Source: Brachypodium distachyon
Taxonomy: Eukaryota > Streptophyta > Magnoliopsida > Poales > Poaceae
Assembly (NCBI RefSeq): GCF_000005505.3
Contig: NC_016134.3
Span: 11,514,624 to 11,578,623 of the forward strand
Direction of reading: 5' to 3'
Length of the DNA stretch: 64,000 nucleotides
Shown here: positions 1 through 10,140 of the stretch, one piece after another
How positions within the stretch are numbered: the first letter of the stretch is position 1
Layout: each line of letters opens with the position of its first letter
The notes under the pieces: generated by a model
What the model was told of the DNA's origin: nothing
What the model saw: the letters and a program-made list of their open reading frames with translations, nothing else
The model's database searches: none
Program-made: the position numbers and the translations under genes

Positions 1-348
1 TGTCCACCATCATGCTATTCTGCTAGGAAACGCACATCTAGCCGGCATGCATGCGGGGAAGAGGAAAGGGTGACCACGAAACAATGTTTGGTTTCTGAAG
101 GTTACGTTCCTTGGCTCCATCCCCATCTATCTTGGCCGTAATTTAGAGTGTTTTGTGTCGAATTGCTTATCAGCATTGTACGATAAAACCCCACCCAAAC
201 AGGTGTCAGAAAAATATTTCTGAAACAAAACAAAAAACCCCTCAAACAAAGTAGTACTCAAATCAACAAACTAGAAAATCAAGCGTCAGCCCATGCTTTT
301 AACCCGGTAGCTAAGCACGGCAAATCAACCAAGCGTTTGGACCAGAAC
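1..348. other. Left flank, decayed coiled-coil repeat
   Basis: No intact gene. Positions 1-60 resemble 10,075-10,135 (shared pieces such as CTATTCTG.TAGGAA and AGCCGGC), which belongs to the minus-strand coiled-coil pseudogene family described below. On the minus strand 300-348 could read as the end of another family exon, which would continue at 5,408 beyond the gypsy insertion. This is inferred from short similarity only. Confidence 0.3.
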
Positions 349-353
349 AGAAG

Positions 354-666
354 TGATGCAGGGGGGGTCAATTGATTCAGCTAACACATCAGAAATTAAG
401 AGGAACACGAGCAAGAGAAGCAGGGAATTAGATGAGGCTGCTACTAGCAGTGTTTGATTTCAGTCGTTTGTTCATACAGGTTCTTCCGTGTTCTAGAGAC
501 CAAGGATCCTTCCTAAGTAAGCCACGCAGAGCCTCTCCAGAAGTTGGATACATTACACAAAAGGTGACCCAACATAAATAAAAAGAAATAAAACTAAAGC
601 TATATGATTCATTTACTTTGACCCTTCTTATTCAGCTAATCACTTGTGGTCACTTTGCCTGCATCA
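354..666 (-). repeat. 3' LTR of the gypsy element
   Basis: 313 bp, TG...CA ended, nearly identical to 5,092-5,402. It is the downstream LTR of the minus-strand element. Confidence 0.93.
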
Positions 667-701
667 TCCACCCCGGGCACGGAAGAACTCGTCCTCGAGC
701 T

Positions 702-3700
702 TCAGTCTTCGTCTTCAGGCAGGTCTCCATAATATGGCACAAGGTGCTTCACGTTGAAGACATCAGAAATACCTAAATGGTTAGGCAATTTTATCTGATA
801 GGCATTATCATTGATCCTCTTGATCACCTTGCATGGGCCAATTCTCCTCTGGCTCAGTTTGCTATACTCACTGGGAGGGAAGCGTTCTTTAGTCAGGACA
901 ACCCACACACACATAATCACCTTCCTCAAATACAAGTAGACGGCGATGTCGATCGGCCATAGCTTTGTATTTAGCATTGCTCTCTTGTATCCTCTGTTTC
1001 ACAAGCTTATGGATTGAACCAATTTCATCTACCATGCTATCTGCTTTGGAACTTTTTCTTCCAACAGTAGGTATAGGTGCTAGTTCGAGCACTCCATTAG
1101 GAATTCGGCCATATACTATTTCAAATGGGGACATTCCAGTAGTACGATTTGGGGTACGGTTGAAGGCAAATTCTGCATGTGTCAGAACTGTATCCCATTG
1201 CTTTGGTTTGTCACTGACAAGAGCTCCTAACATTTTTCCCAAACTTCTATTTACCACTTCAGTTTGTCCATCCATTTGTGGATGATAAGCCGTACTAAAA
1301 TTCAAAGTGGTACCCATTTGCCTCCATAATGACCGCCAAAAGCGGGACATGAACTTAGTATCCCGATCAGAAGTAATGCTTCTTGGTATACCGTGTAGTC
1401 GGACTACTTCTCGGAAGAACAAAATAGAAATTTGATTTGCGTCAGATGTCTTTCGACAAGCAATAAAATGTGCCATCTTACTGAATCTGTCAACCACAAC
1501 AAAGATGGAGTCCACTCTACGTTGTGTTCGAGGAAGCCCCAGGACAAAGTCCATACTCACATCTATCCACGGTGCATCTGGTACAAGTAATGGTGTATAT
1601 AAACCTGCATTAGTAGCTGTACCTTTTGAAACCTGGCATGTATGACATCTCTCCACAAATTTTTCCATGTCCCTCCGAGCATGAGGCCAAAAATACTGCC
1701 GCAGAAGTAGCTCCACAGACTTGCCCCTGCCACGATGGCCTTCACTATGTATCTCTTTGATGATCAGATCACGAACAGAACATTTAGGAATACAGAGTCG
1801 AAACCCTTTAAAAAGAAATCCATCATGTACGGTGTATTCAATTGATTTCTTACTTTGGGCAGCTTCATAGATCTTACTGAAATAAGGATCGGTTGAGTAA
1901 AGCTCAGGAATATTGTCAAACCCAACAACCACAACTTTCATCATGTTAAGACATTGTGTTTTACGGCTCAGTGCATCAGCGACTCTATTTTGTGCTCCAG
2001 ATTTGTGCTTCAGTACAAAACTATACTCCTCTAAAAAACTTACCCAACGAGCTTGTTTACGAGTTAAATTTGCTTGACTGCGAAGATACTTGAGAGCTTC
2101 ATGATCACTGTATAAAATAAACTCTTGGTGCAGTAAATATTGCCTCCAATGCTGCAATGTTCTAACCACTGCATATAATTCAATTTCATAGGTTGAGTAG
2201 CGAAGTTGTGCACATGTCAGTTTCTCACTGAAGAAAGCCACTGGGTGTGATTCTTGACTGAGAACAGCTCCAATTCCTGATCCTGAAGCATCACAATGTA
2301 CCTCAAATAACTTGTTAAAATCTGGTAATGCTAGGCAGTCTGCTGAGGCTATTTTGGTTTTGATTTCCTCAAATGCTACTTGTGCATCACTTGTTAATTT
2401 AAAGACACCACTACGCTTCATGCAATCAGTAAATGGTGCCATGATGGTGCTGAAATTTCGAATGAATCTTCTGTAGAATGAAGCCAGCCCATGAAAACTG
2501 CGAGCTTCCGTTAGTGAATGTGGAGCTGGCCAATTGAGAATTGTCTCCACCTTGCTAGGATCTACCGGCAGCCCCCTTTCAGAAACAATGAAGCCTAGAA
2601 AGTTAACAGATGAAACCAATAGCTCACATTTATTTGAGTTGGCATACAACTTCTCACGCCTTAAGGCAAGTAGCACTTCTCTCAGATGTTGCAGGTGCTG
2701 TTCTAGGCTTCTGCTATATATTAAAATATCATCAAAATATACCACAACAAACTTTCCAATAAAAGGCTGTAAAACATAATTCATTAGTCTCATAAAAGTA
2801 CTAGGAGCATTAGAGAGTCTAAAAGGCATTACCAGCCACTCATATAAACCATCTCTTGTTTTGAAGGCCGTCTTCCATTCATCTCCTGGACGAATTCTTA
2901 CTTGGTGGTAGCCACTCTTTAAATCAATTTTTGAGAATACCACTGCCCCTGCCAAATTATCCAACATATCATCCAGTCGAGGAATAGGAAATCGATACTT
3001 AATGGTGATCTTGTTAATTGCTCGAGAATCAACACACATGCGCCATGAACCGTCCTTCTTTGGTGTCAGTAGTACAGGGACAGCACATGGGCTTAGGCTA
3101 GGCTGAATAAAGCCTTTCTCTAACAATTCTTGCACTTGTCGATTCAGTTCATCGTGCTCCTTTGGATTAATTCGATAGACTGGGCGATTTGACAAGCTGG
3201 CTCTGGGTATTAAATCAATCCGATGTTGAATGTCTCGCATAGAAGGTAGAACAGATGGAAGCTCTTTTGGAAAGACATCAGAAAATTCTTTTAGTAAGTC
3301 ACGTGCTTCTTTTGGCATGGCAATCTCACCCTTCTGCTCTGCAATTAGTAACAAATATGCACCACCCTCTATTGCATCATGCATAAATTGCTTACAAGAT
3401 ACTAGGCTCGTAGTTTCAGATGATTCAGCGCTGCTAGATTTGATTAACTCATTCTCTTTCATCGGGTTTAGCACAAATTTTTGCCCATCTTTAATGACAG
3501 TATATGTGTGTTTACGACCGTCATGCACAGCTTGACGATCATACTGCCAAGGTCTCCCCAAAATGAGATGGCTCACATCCAATCAACGACATCACACTCC
3601 ACCTCATTGAGGTATTTATTACCGATGGAGAAGGATACCAAACATCGAAATTTGACTTTTGAGACCTTATCAGATTTGAACCAGCGCAGGTTATAAGGAC

Positions 3701-3827
3701 ATGGATGCTTTTCCTTCTTTAGACCAAGTTTATTTACTGTCACCTCTGATATTGTATTCTCCCAGCTACCATTGTCAATAATAACATGACATACCTTCCC
3801 AGCAATCGTACATCGTGTATGGAACAA
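702..3827 (-). pseudogene. Gypsy pol: protease, RT, RNase H, integrase
   Basis: The polyprotein is split into three frames. At 3,573-3,827 is a retropepsin-like segment with VIIDNGS, where D-N-G replaces the usual D-T/S-G. At 889-3,582 (about 897 codons) are RT with YFDDILIYS near residue 275 and MPFRLSNAP (Arg where Gly is usual), RNase H with FEVHCDASG, and integrase with an HHCC zinc region (GHRG ... CHTC) and a DDE core (MDFVLG, TSDRDTKF, DGQTEVVNR). At 702-977 the integrase C-terminus carries a GPY/F-like motif (RRIGPCKVI). Frameshifts lie near 3,585 and near 900-930. The ORF ends soon after LVPYYGDLPEDED. It is coding-dead as a whole. Confidence 0.92.
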
Positions 3828-4978
3828 GCTCCGTCTTCGCCCTTTTCCGGAGGTATCATCAAAGCACGCTCCATTACTAGCATGTCACCTGTATCTCCAT
3901 CTAGTTCAACCTCTTCAATGTCATCATAATCATCATATATCGGATCACCTTGCAGTTCGGGCTGCTCCTCACAATCACCCACCAGCCCTTTACCTTCTCG
4001 GCCACTGCTCCTTGGGCAATCCTTTTGAAAATGTTCTGAAGATCCACACTTAAAACATGAACCTCTTGTTGATGGATTGGACATGTCTTTAGCTCCTTTG
4101 GGCAAGTGTGCAGGACCTGTCGGTCTTGTATCACCGTTCCTTGTTGACGCCCTTGTTGGCACAATATTATTGGATCTTGGCCGGTAAGGATTGCTATTTG
4201 TGCGCAATGGTCGCTGCTGCTGCTTTTCAATAGCAACCGCTCGCTGATATGCTTCAGAAACAGAAAAATTTACATGTAAGGTGAACATATCTTGAATAGA
4301 TTGGCGTAGACCACCAATATATCTTGCTACCAGCTGGCTCTTTTTATCACTTAAATTGTTGCGTGAGACTAGCTGATAAAATTCATCTGTATATTCTTCA
4401 ACACTCCTACTGCCTTGCCTTAAATTTTGGAGCTGTCTGAACAATGATTCTTCATAATTAAAAGGAAGAAATTATCTCTGCATTTTCTCCTTCATTACGG
4501 CCCAGGAATCAATCTTTTTTTTACCACGTACCTTGCGACTTTGCCCCAAATTTTTCCAGCAAACTGAAGCACGCCCCTTCAGCCGCATTGCAACTGCAGG
4601 AACTTGTTCGTCCTCTGGCACCTCTGCATATTCAAATATACGCTCCACCTCATCCAGCCAATCCACAAATTCTTCAGCAGAGAGACCTCCTGAAAACTCT
4701 GGCAAATTAACTCTGAAGCAACGTCTTCTGCTACTGTCACGCCCAGCAGCAGCGTGGCTTTGGTGACGTCGGTGCCTCGCATGGAACGGGTTGACATCAG
4801 GATGACTCAGGGAACTTACCGAAGAGCCATCGCTGAAATACGAAGCATCCTCGCTGCCCTGATCTTCTGGCATGTCCCTCCGTCGGGTTGTGACAGCAAA
4901 ATGAGCCATCTGCGTCTGTACGGCTGCCATTTGCTGCATCGATGTCGCGTAAGGGGCGATAGCAGGGAGGAGCCCCAT
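3740..4978 (-). pseudogene. Gypsy gag with zinc knuckle
   Basis: The retrotransposon capsid region has VNLPEFSGG and a following capsid core, then a CCHC knuckle [14 protein letters not shown] near 4,040. Two same-frame ORFs are separated by a premature TAA at about 4,472-4,474, replacing a codon just before FLPFNYEE. A further frameshift near 3,840 separates gag from protease. The ATG at 4,978 is the more likely start. The longer ORF starting at 5,116 begins inside the LTR and reads through the primer site. Confidence 0.88.
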
Positions 4979-5077
4979 CCAGCGACTCCTCTTCCATCCC
5001 AGTCGCCTCAACCCTAGCCGCCGGCTAGGTTGCGCGATTCCGGTTCCTCCGCCCACCCGCCATGGACACGAACCTCC

Positions 5078-5089
5078 GCTCTGATACCA
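5078..5089 (-). promoter_or_regulatory. Primer binding site, tRNA-iMet type
   Basis: On the minus strand this reads TGGTATCAGAGC, the canonical complement of the 3' end of initiator tRNA-Met. It lies two bases inside the 5' LTR and fixes the element's orientation. Confidence 0.9.
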
Positions 5090-5091
5090 AC

Positions 5092-5402
5092 TGATGCAGG
5101 GGGTCAATTGATTCAACTAACATATCAGAAATTAAGAGGGACACGAGCAAGAGAAGCAGGGAATTAGATGAGGCTGCTACTAGCAGTGCTTGATTTCAGT
5201 CGTTTGTTCATACAGGTTCTTCCGTGTTCCAGAGACCAAGGGTCCTTCCTAAGTAAACCACGCAAGGCCTCTCTAGAAGCTGGATACATTACACAAAAGG
5301 TGACCCAACATAAATAAAAAGAAATAAAACTAAAGCCCTATGATTCATTTACTTTGACCCTTCTTATTCAGCTAATCACTTGTGGTCACTTTGCCTGCAT
5401 CA
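5092..5402 (-). repeat. 5' LTR of the gypsy element
   Basis: 311 bp, partner of 354-666, followed by the AGAAG target duplication at 5,403-5,407. It differs from its partner by a 2-bp gap and about a dozen substitutions. Confidence 0.93.
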
Positions 5403-5442
5403 AGAAGACTACTTTTTTTGAGCGAAGAACAGATGAAGACAT

Positions 5443-5715
5443 TCATGAAAATAATCCTGAGAAAATAAACCAAGTTGCCCAACATTTACTTATTAGCGAC
5501 AGAAGGGCCGTCCGAGCCCTCGGCCCAGGAGCTGGCCCAAGCAGCTTTCTCATCTCACAGAGAACGCCCACGGCCTCGTCCCTCTCGGCTCGAATCTCGT
5601 CCTCCGTCTTCTTCAGCGCATCCAGCTCCCGCTCCAGCTTGCTCTTGTCGGCCTCGGCCGCCACCGCGGCCGCCTCCTTCACCTTGGCCAGCTCGTGGAA
5701 CTCGGCACGCCACAA
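5443..5715 (-). pseudogene. Coiled-coil protein exon remnant A
   Basis: The minus-strand frame has strong heptad character: ELAKVKEAAAVAAEAD, LERELDALKKTEDEIRAERD, then AVGVLCEMRKLLG. The amphipathic Lys/Glu/Leu/Ala pattern and G+C-rich codon use contrast with the flanks and suggest a former coding exon. The family is not one I can name. The gypsy element was inserted just downstream (in gene sense). No start, splice context or full-length partner remains here, so I call it a fragment. Related exon remnants lie at 6,492-6,860, 9,959-10,140 and 12,890-13,135. Confidence 0.6.
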
Positions 5716-6147
5716 ATAACAAATAATGAAACTTCACAATACAAGTTTTCCATCTGATGGTCTATCTTTTCTCAAATTTTATCATTGAACTTGTGCAATT
5801 AAATGCTTTTTCAGGACTCCGTAAAGACTAAAGAAAGCCTGTGACGAAAATGATTGAATGCCTTCAATACATATAGACTTACAAGATCCCCGAGATTTCT
5901 TAAAAAAAAAAACCAAATGTCTTATAAATAGATTTCGTTTAATACTAACACATGCAAAGTTTCATATAAATATGTTTTGGTCTATTACAACGCCATCGAA
6001 GACCGCTCGATTGTAAACCAAGCTTGTTTAAAGAACTCAAGTAAAATGCCACCGGAACCACCGGAAGGACTTGTCGTTTCTCCTCAGTTTTGTTTATGTT
6101 CCTCCTGTCTCGGCCGGCACTGGTTCAAAGTTTACTGTTGGGCTCAA
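5716..6147. other. Non-coding flank between coiled-coil remnants
   Basis: AT-rich sequence with no supported gene. It probably represents intron or flank of the decayed coiled-coil locus. Confidence 0.4.
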
Positions 6148-6460
6148 TGCGTTACAAGAGTAGTTTGAATTAATTTGGCTCTCTCCACTATCTCACTCCA
6201 CTCTTGCTGAATCAAAGTACACAAAAGACTTATCATATATAACGAAATGCAGCTACAAACACAGTGTGATCAATGATAGAGGCTGTATAAAGCTCTTCTG
6301 AATTGTCATGCGTTTGTGAATGTAAGGAGTTGCCAGTTGGTTGTGACGTGTGATCTGTCACACAATACATGTGACAGAGCACAGAAGCATGCATCCAGCT
6401 TAATCTTATTCTCGAGTCAAACACGAATGCTCTAAATCACGCTAAACATCTCATGTATAG
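6148..6460. repeat. Reiterated flank segment, copy 1
   Basis: This about 300-bp segment starts near GCGTTACAA, contains GGCTCTCTCCACTATCTCAC, GAA(T/C)TGTCATGCGTTTGTGA and ACAGAGCA motifs, and recurs at 7,294-7,605, 13,819-14,150 and 27,776-28,060. The copies are clearly alignable but diverged. They accompany the coiled-coil remnants, so the simplest reading is repeated duplication of one ancestral locus. Confidence 0.7.
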
Positions 6461-6491
6461 ACAAAATTGGCAGCTATGGAGGAATTGGCAG

Positions 6492-6860
6492 CTAACCAAG
6501 AAAATCAACCATGCGTTGGTTCAGGCACCTCATATCATCGCACAGAGCACGCTGCTCAGCAACGGCAACACGCAGCCGCTCCAGTTCGGCCCTGAGCTCT
6601 GCAGCCTCCCCATCTTTCTGACGAACAACGACGACCTTCCTCTTCAGTCTATCCACTTTACTCCTCTCCAGCCAGCTCCGCCTCGGCGAACGCAGACGCA
6701 GCCGTGCAGTACTTGTTCGAGAGAGTATCGACCTCACGCTGGAGCGCCTCCACGTTTCTCATTGTCCAGCTCGTCTCCACCACATATTTCAGTTGCGCGT
6801 TCCGAGGCAAATATACATGGAAAACTTTCCTCTTCCTCCATTGATTGTGCAAGGTAGCAT
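6492..6860 (-). pseudogene. Coiled-coil protein exon remnant B, frameshifted
   Basis: Two minus-strand frames make one broken coiled-coil segment. The upstream frame has NVEALQREVDTLSNKY and AFAEAELAGEE. After a frameshift near 6,665 it continues VDRLKRKVVVVRQKDGEAAEL and ERLRVAVAEQRALCDDMR, ending LNQRMVDFLG. Heptads rich in Leu/Glu/Arg are obvious. A further upstream candidate N-terminal piece (EDMAMEDVKKSP) is readable near 6,975-7,025. Role unknown. The frameshift makes this a pseudogene unless an unseen intron intervenes. Confidence 0.62.
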
Positions 6861-7293
6861 CAGTTTTTTGACGATCACAAACTTGCTAGGTTTCTATTTG
6901 ATCAGACTACAGAGCACATAATTCAACCTAATTGCCAAAAAGCAGTAAACCAAAACACGGAAGCCCGTCTAATGCTAACAGGGGACTTTTTGACATCTTC
7001 CATGGCCATGTCCTCGTAGGTGATGTCCCTCGCATACCCTCTTCCTGCCTGCAATGACTTTATCCGTGCACCATTAGTCGTGCTAGAGAGACGCGCCTTA
7101 TGGATGGATGGTTATGTTGGAAACCCGCGCCTCGCAGTTGTCATCTCCCAAGCTTCCGATGTTGATCCCAGTCCGGGGCCACAGGTTACGCCCAAAGTGT
7201 ACAGGTTCTCCGTTCCGATCTCGATCATGTTTTCACTCAGTTTTCTTCATCCTCCTCTCTGGGAGTTGATTCAGTTTCTTTTGTTGATCTCGG
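6861..7293. other. Decayed flank with possible N-terminal exon piece
   Basis: The minus strand near 6,975-7,025 can read EDMAMEDVKKSPVSIRR, a plausible start of the coiled-coil family. Nothing else is supported. Confidence 0.3.
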
Positions 7294-7605
7294 CGCGTTA
7301 CAAAAGTAGCTTGAATTAATTTGGCTCTCTCCACTATCTCACTCCACTCATGCTGAAATCAAATTACATAAAGGATATCTCATAGCGAAATGCAGGTATA
7401 AAACGTAGCGTAATCAAGGATAGATGCATAGATAGACGAAATATCCGATTTTGATCTATATATAGCCCTTCTGAACTGTCATGCGTTTGTGAATTAATTT
7501 GGTTTCCTGTCACACAATACAGGTCTCAGAGCAGCCAAGCATGCATCTTGCTTATAGCTAGATTCATATTCTCTAAATCATGCCAAACATCTGATGTAGA
7601 CAACT
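7294..7605. repeat. Reiterated flank segment, copy 2
   Basis: Diverged copy of 6,148-6,460, sharing AATTAATTTGGCTCTCTCC and CTGAACTGTCATGCGTTTG. Confidence 0.7.
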
Positions 7606-7940
7606 AATGTTGTCTCAGTGCGACTGCACACAGATAATGCCCAGTCAACAGAAAATTCTTCAGAAAGATAAACTACCTAAATTTATTCAGGTTGCCTTCA
7701 CAATTATATTTGTTTCATCGGTTGAGCAACCATAGCATTTGTGTTCTGTGTTTGTGCGAACCAAATGCGAAAGCGACAGATGATGAAGCCCAGGGGAAAG
7801 GAGGTGAAACGGGGACACCAACGGTCCAATTGATTCCAAATATTCTAGAAAGTACTAGAATTGTCATAGTTAAATCCAAACATGAGATTAAAGGGCAAAC
7901 CGCATCCTGAATGCTGGCACCATCAAAATTCTAGAAAATA

Positions 7941-8055
7941 CTACTCCCTTCCATAATTCTTGTCGAAATATTACATGTATCTAGACATTTTTTAGGAATA
8001 GATACATCTATTTTTGGACAAATTTGAGACAAGAATTATGAAACGGAGGTAGTAG
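7941..8055. mobile_element. Stowaway-type MITE
   Basis: 115-bp foldback element with CTACTCCCTTCC / complementary GGAGGTAGTAG ends, flanked by TA at 7,939-7,940 and 8,056-8,057. The interior shows the ATTACATGTATCTAGAC / AAATTTGAGACAAGAATTAT pattern shared with 24,758-24,871. Confidence 0.9.
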
Positions 8056-8179
8056 TATTCAAAATCTGAAACATTACGAATGGAGGGCAAACTGTATCAC
8101 ATATATACTCTTCATGTGTCATGAAAGGGCAAACAAGACACCGAACGTCTGAACCTCGTTTACCAGTATAATGGCAGGA

Positions 8180-9767
8180 CACTTGCCATTGAGCCGTTGC
8201 AGCGGCTCCTCCACCGTGCCACGGAGCTGGGAGGCCTCACGCCGCTTCCGATGCACGCCGCTTCCGATGCGCCAGGCCGCTCTGCGCGCTAGCCTCTACG
8301 CTGATGATGCCACCCTTTTCGTCAACCCCATTCGCGACGAGCTCCACCTCCTTCTGCGGATCCTTGAGGACTTCTGCGCATCAACATCGCCAAAAGCATC
8401 GTCGCCCCCATCTGCTGCGACAACATTGACCTTGACGACGTTCTTCGGCCGTTCGTCGGTGAGCAGGTGGCATTCCCGTTCCGGTATCTCGGGCTCCCTC
8501 TCTCGCTCAGGAGGGTGAGGCTCGTGCACCTTCAGCCCATCCTGGACCGTGCCCGCACCCAGCTAGCTGGATGGAAGGGGCGCTGGCTCAGCGCCGGCGG
8601 GTCCTTGGCACCCTCCCCGTCTTTGCCATGACAGCTCTCAAGCTTCCCAAGGCCTTCATCAACACCTTCAACAAGATCCGACCTCGCTTCATCTGGGGCG
8701 TGGAGAATGACGAGTGCGCCGGCGGCAAGTGTGAGATCAACTGGGCCAGGGTGTGCTCCCCGTTGGATTGCGGTGGGCTCGGTCTGCCAAACCTGGAGGA
8801 GTTCGGTAGGGCGCTGCGCTTGCGCTGGCTTTGGCTTGAGTGGCGGGCTTCGGATAGACCATGGGTCGGCACGCCCACGCCTTGCGACGCCCTCGACTGT
8901 GACATGTTCTACGCGGCCACCCGGGTCTCCATCGGCAATGGCACCACGGCCAGATTTTGGTGCTCCAACTGGATTGGCGGGCGGCCCCTGCGCCTCGCCT
9001 ACCCTCTGCTCTTTGCGTGCTCTCGCCGCAAAGGGAGGACGGTGGAACAGGCCATCACCGGAAACCGTTGGATCCTCGACCTGCCTAACGATCGGTCCCC
9101 GCCTTTTCTCTCTGAATTCCTCCTGGCGTGGGGAGAGCTACATTAGGCCGGCCCCCTCCTTCGCCCTAATGTGCTGGACGCCATTCGTTGGATCCTCACA
9201 GCCGACGGCAACTACTTGGCGCGCTTCGTGTATGGACTGCACTTTCTGGGTCGGACCGCCTCCGTGCTGCCGCAGGCGGTATGGCGGGTCTGGGCGCCAC
9301 CGAAGCACAAATTTTTTGCCTGGCTCCTCTTCCTTGATCGGCTCTGGTGCGCCGACCGGCTGCAGCGGCGAGGATGGCCCAATTGCTACTTCTGCCCGCT
9401 TTGCCGCCGCAACCTGGAGACTTCGGTGCACCTCTTCATCGAGTGCCGTTTTGCCAGTCTGCTATGGGAGGAGATCGCGCGCTGGCCCAACTGTCGCGCC
9501 CTTGCAACGGCTCTCCGCAAGACGCCTACCTCCATCACCCTCTTCCAAGACCGGGTGACTCAGGACACCGCGATCAGTCACAGAAACGGCATCGGCTCCC
9601 TCTTCCTCCTCGTCTGCTTCTCCATCTGGCGCGAACGAAATGCAAGGATTTTCAACGACAGATCAACGCACGTTCGTCAGCTCGCCGTTTTCATGAGGGA
9701 CGAGGCGCAGGACTGGGCGTTCGCGGGGGCTAAGGCGCTCAGAAAGCTTCTCTGGGAGCCGCCCTGA
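8180..9767 (+). pseudogene. LINE ORF2 3' part: RT C-terminus and zf-RVT
   Basis: RT core signature SLYADDATLFVNP near 8,300, followed in another frame by the RT thumb and linker (TALKLPKAFINTFNKI ... RFIWG ... GGLGLPNLEEF) at 8,571-9,146. A third ORF at 9,171-9,767 holds the zinc-binding RT C-terminal domain (FFAWLLFLDRLWCADRLQRR, CPLCRR, H..C; then SIWRERNARIF). A 16-bp tandem duplication near 8,234-8,265 and other shifts break the frame. An apparent ATG at 8,171 lies in the target-site duplication and is not a true start. Confidence 0.92.
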
Positions 9768-9909
9768 GTTTGAGGGGGTTTTGGGCTTTCTTTTGGTCTT
9801 CATTTTTTAATTTCGTTCTTTTTTCTCCTTTACCTGTGTGGTAGCCTTGTATATATTATCTTCTGCTAATATATGAAAAACCAGCGCTTGCTGGATTTTT
9901 CAAAAAAAA
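8180..9909 (+). mobile_element. 5'-truncated LINE with 15-bp target duplication
   Basis: The insertion is bounded by a perfect direct repeat AGTATAATGGCAGGA at 8,165-8,179 and 9,910-9,924. It ends in an A-run, as expected for target-primed reverse transcription of a non-LTR retrotransposon. Only the 3' part of ORF2 is present, so it was truncated at insertion. It sits between two halves of a coiled-coil locus copy that continues at 9,925. Confidence 0.95.
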
Positions 9910-9958
9910 AGTATAATGGCAGGAAGAGATTATCGTTTTCAGCTGTAACGAATTTTCA

Positions 9959-10140
9959 TTATGGAATTCTAAACCTCAGTCCGTCCATTTCCCGCTTCAG
10001 CTCGGTCTTCTTGGCGCCGATTGCCGCCACCTTCGTCTCTGCCATCTCGTTGTATTCTGTCCAGTGTCCACCACAGAGCCGCCAGCCAGCCATCCTGCTA
10101 TTCTGTTAGGAATCGCTCATCCAGCCGGCGCCATGTCAAC
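9959..10140 (-). pseudogene. Coiled-coil protein C-terminal exon remnant D
   Basis: The minus strand reads WTEYNEMAETKVAAIGAKK then TELKREMDGLRFRIP and a stop at 9,959-9,961. A parallel exon at 12,890-13,135 ends the same way, so this is the C-terminus of the coiled-coil family. About 7 extra bases (ACACTGG) just upstream of WTEY disrupt the frame relative to the other copy, and an in-frame stop follows further upstream. It is therefore non-functional. The LINE at 8,180-9,909 lies just downstream in gene sense. Confidence 0.62.

Larger units (their letters stand above)
354..5402 (-). mobile_element. Complete Ty3-gypsy LTR retrotransposon, mutated
   Basis: Minus-strand element with two LTRs of about 312 bp (354-666 and 5,092-5,402). 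Both LTRs begin TGATGCAG and end CTGCATCA. A perfect 5-bp target duplication AGAAG lies at 349-353 and 5,403-5,407. A tRNA-iMet primer binding site adjoins the 5' LTR. The domain order gag, protease, RT, RNase H, integrase is Ty3-gypsy. Short LTRs, about 5 kb total length and the RT/RNase H character suggest a Reina-like chromovirus, but I see no clear chromodomain after the integrase. The LTRs differ at roughly a dozen sites, nearly all transitions, so insertion is neither very recent nor ancient. An in-frame stop in gag and three frameshifts make it non-autonomous. Confidence 0.95.

Noticed and set aside
8171..8518. ORF with ATG at 8,171 as a gene start
   Set aside because: The ATG lies in the LINE target-site duplication. 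The ORF is a shifted frame of LINE ORF2.
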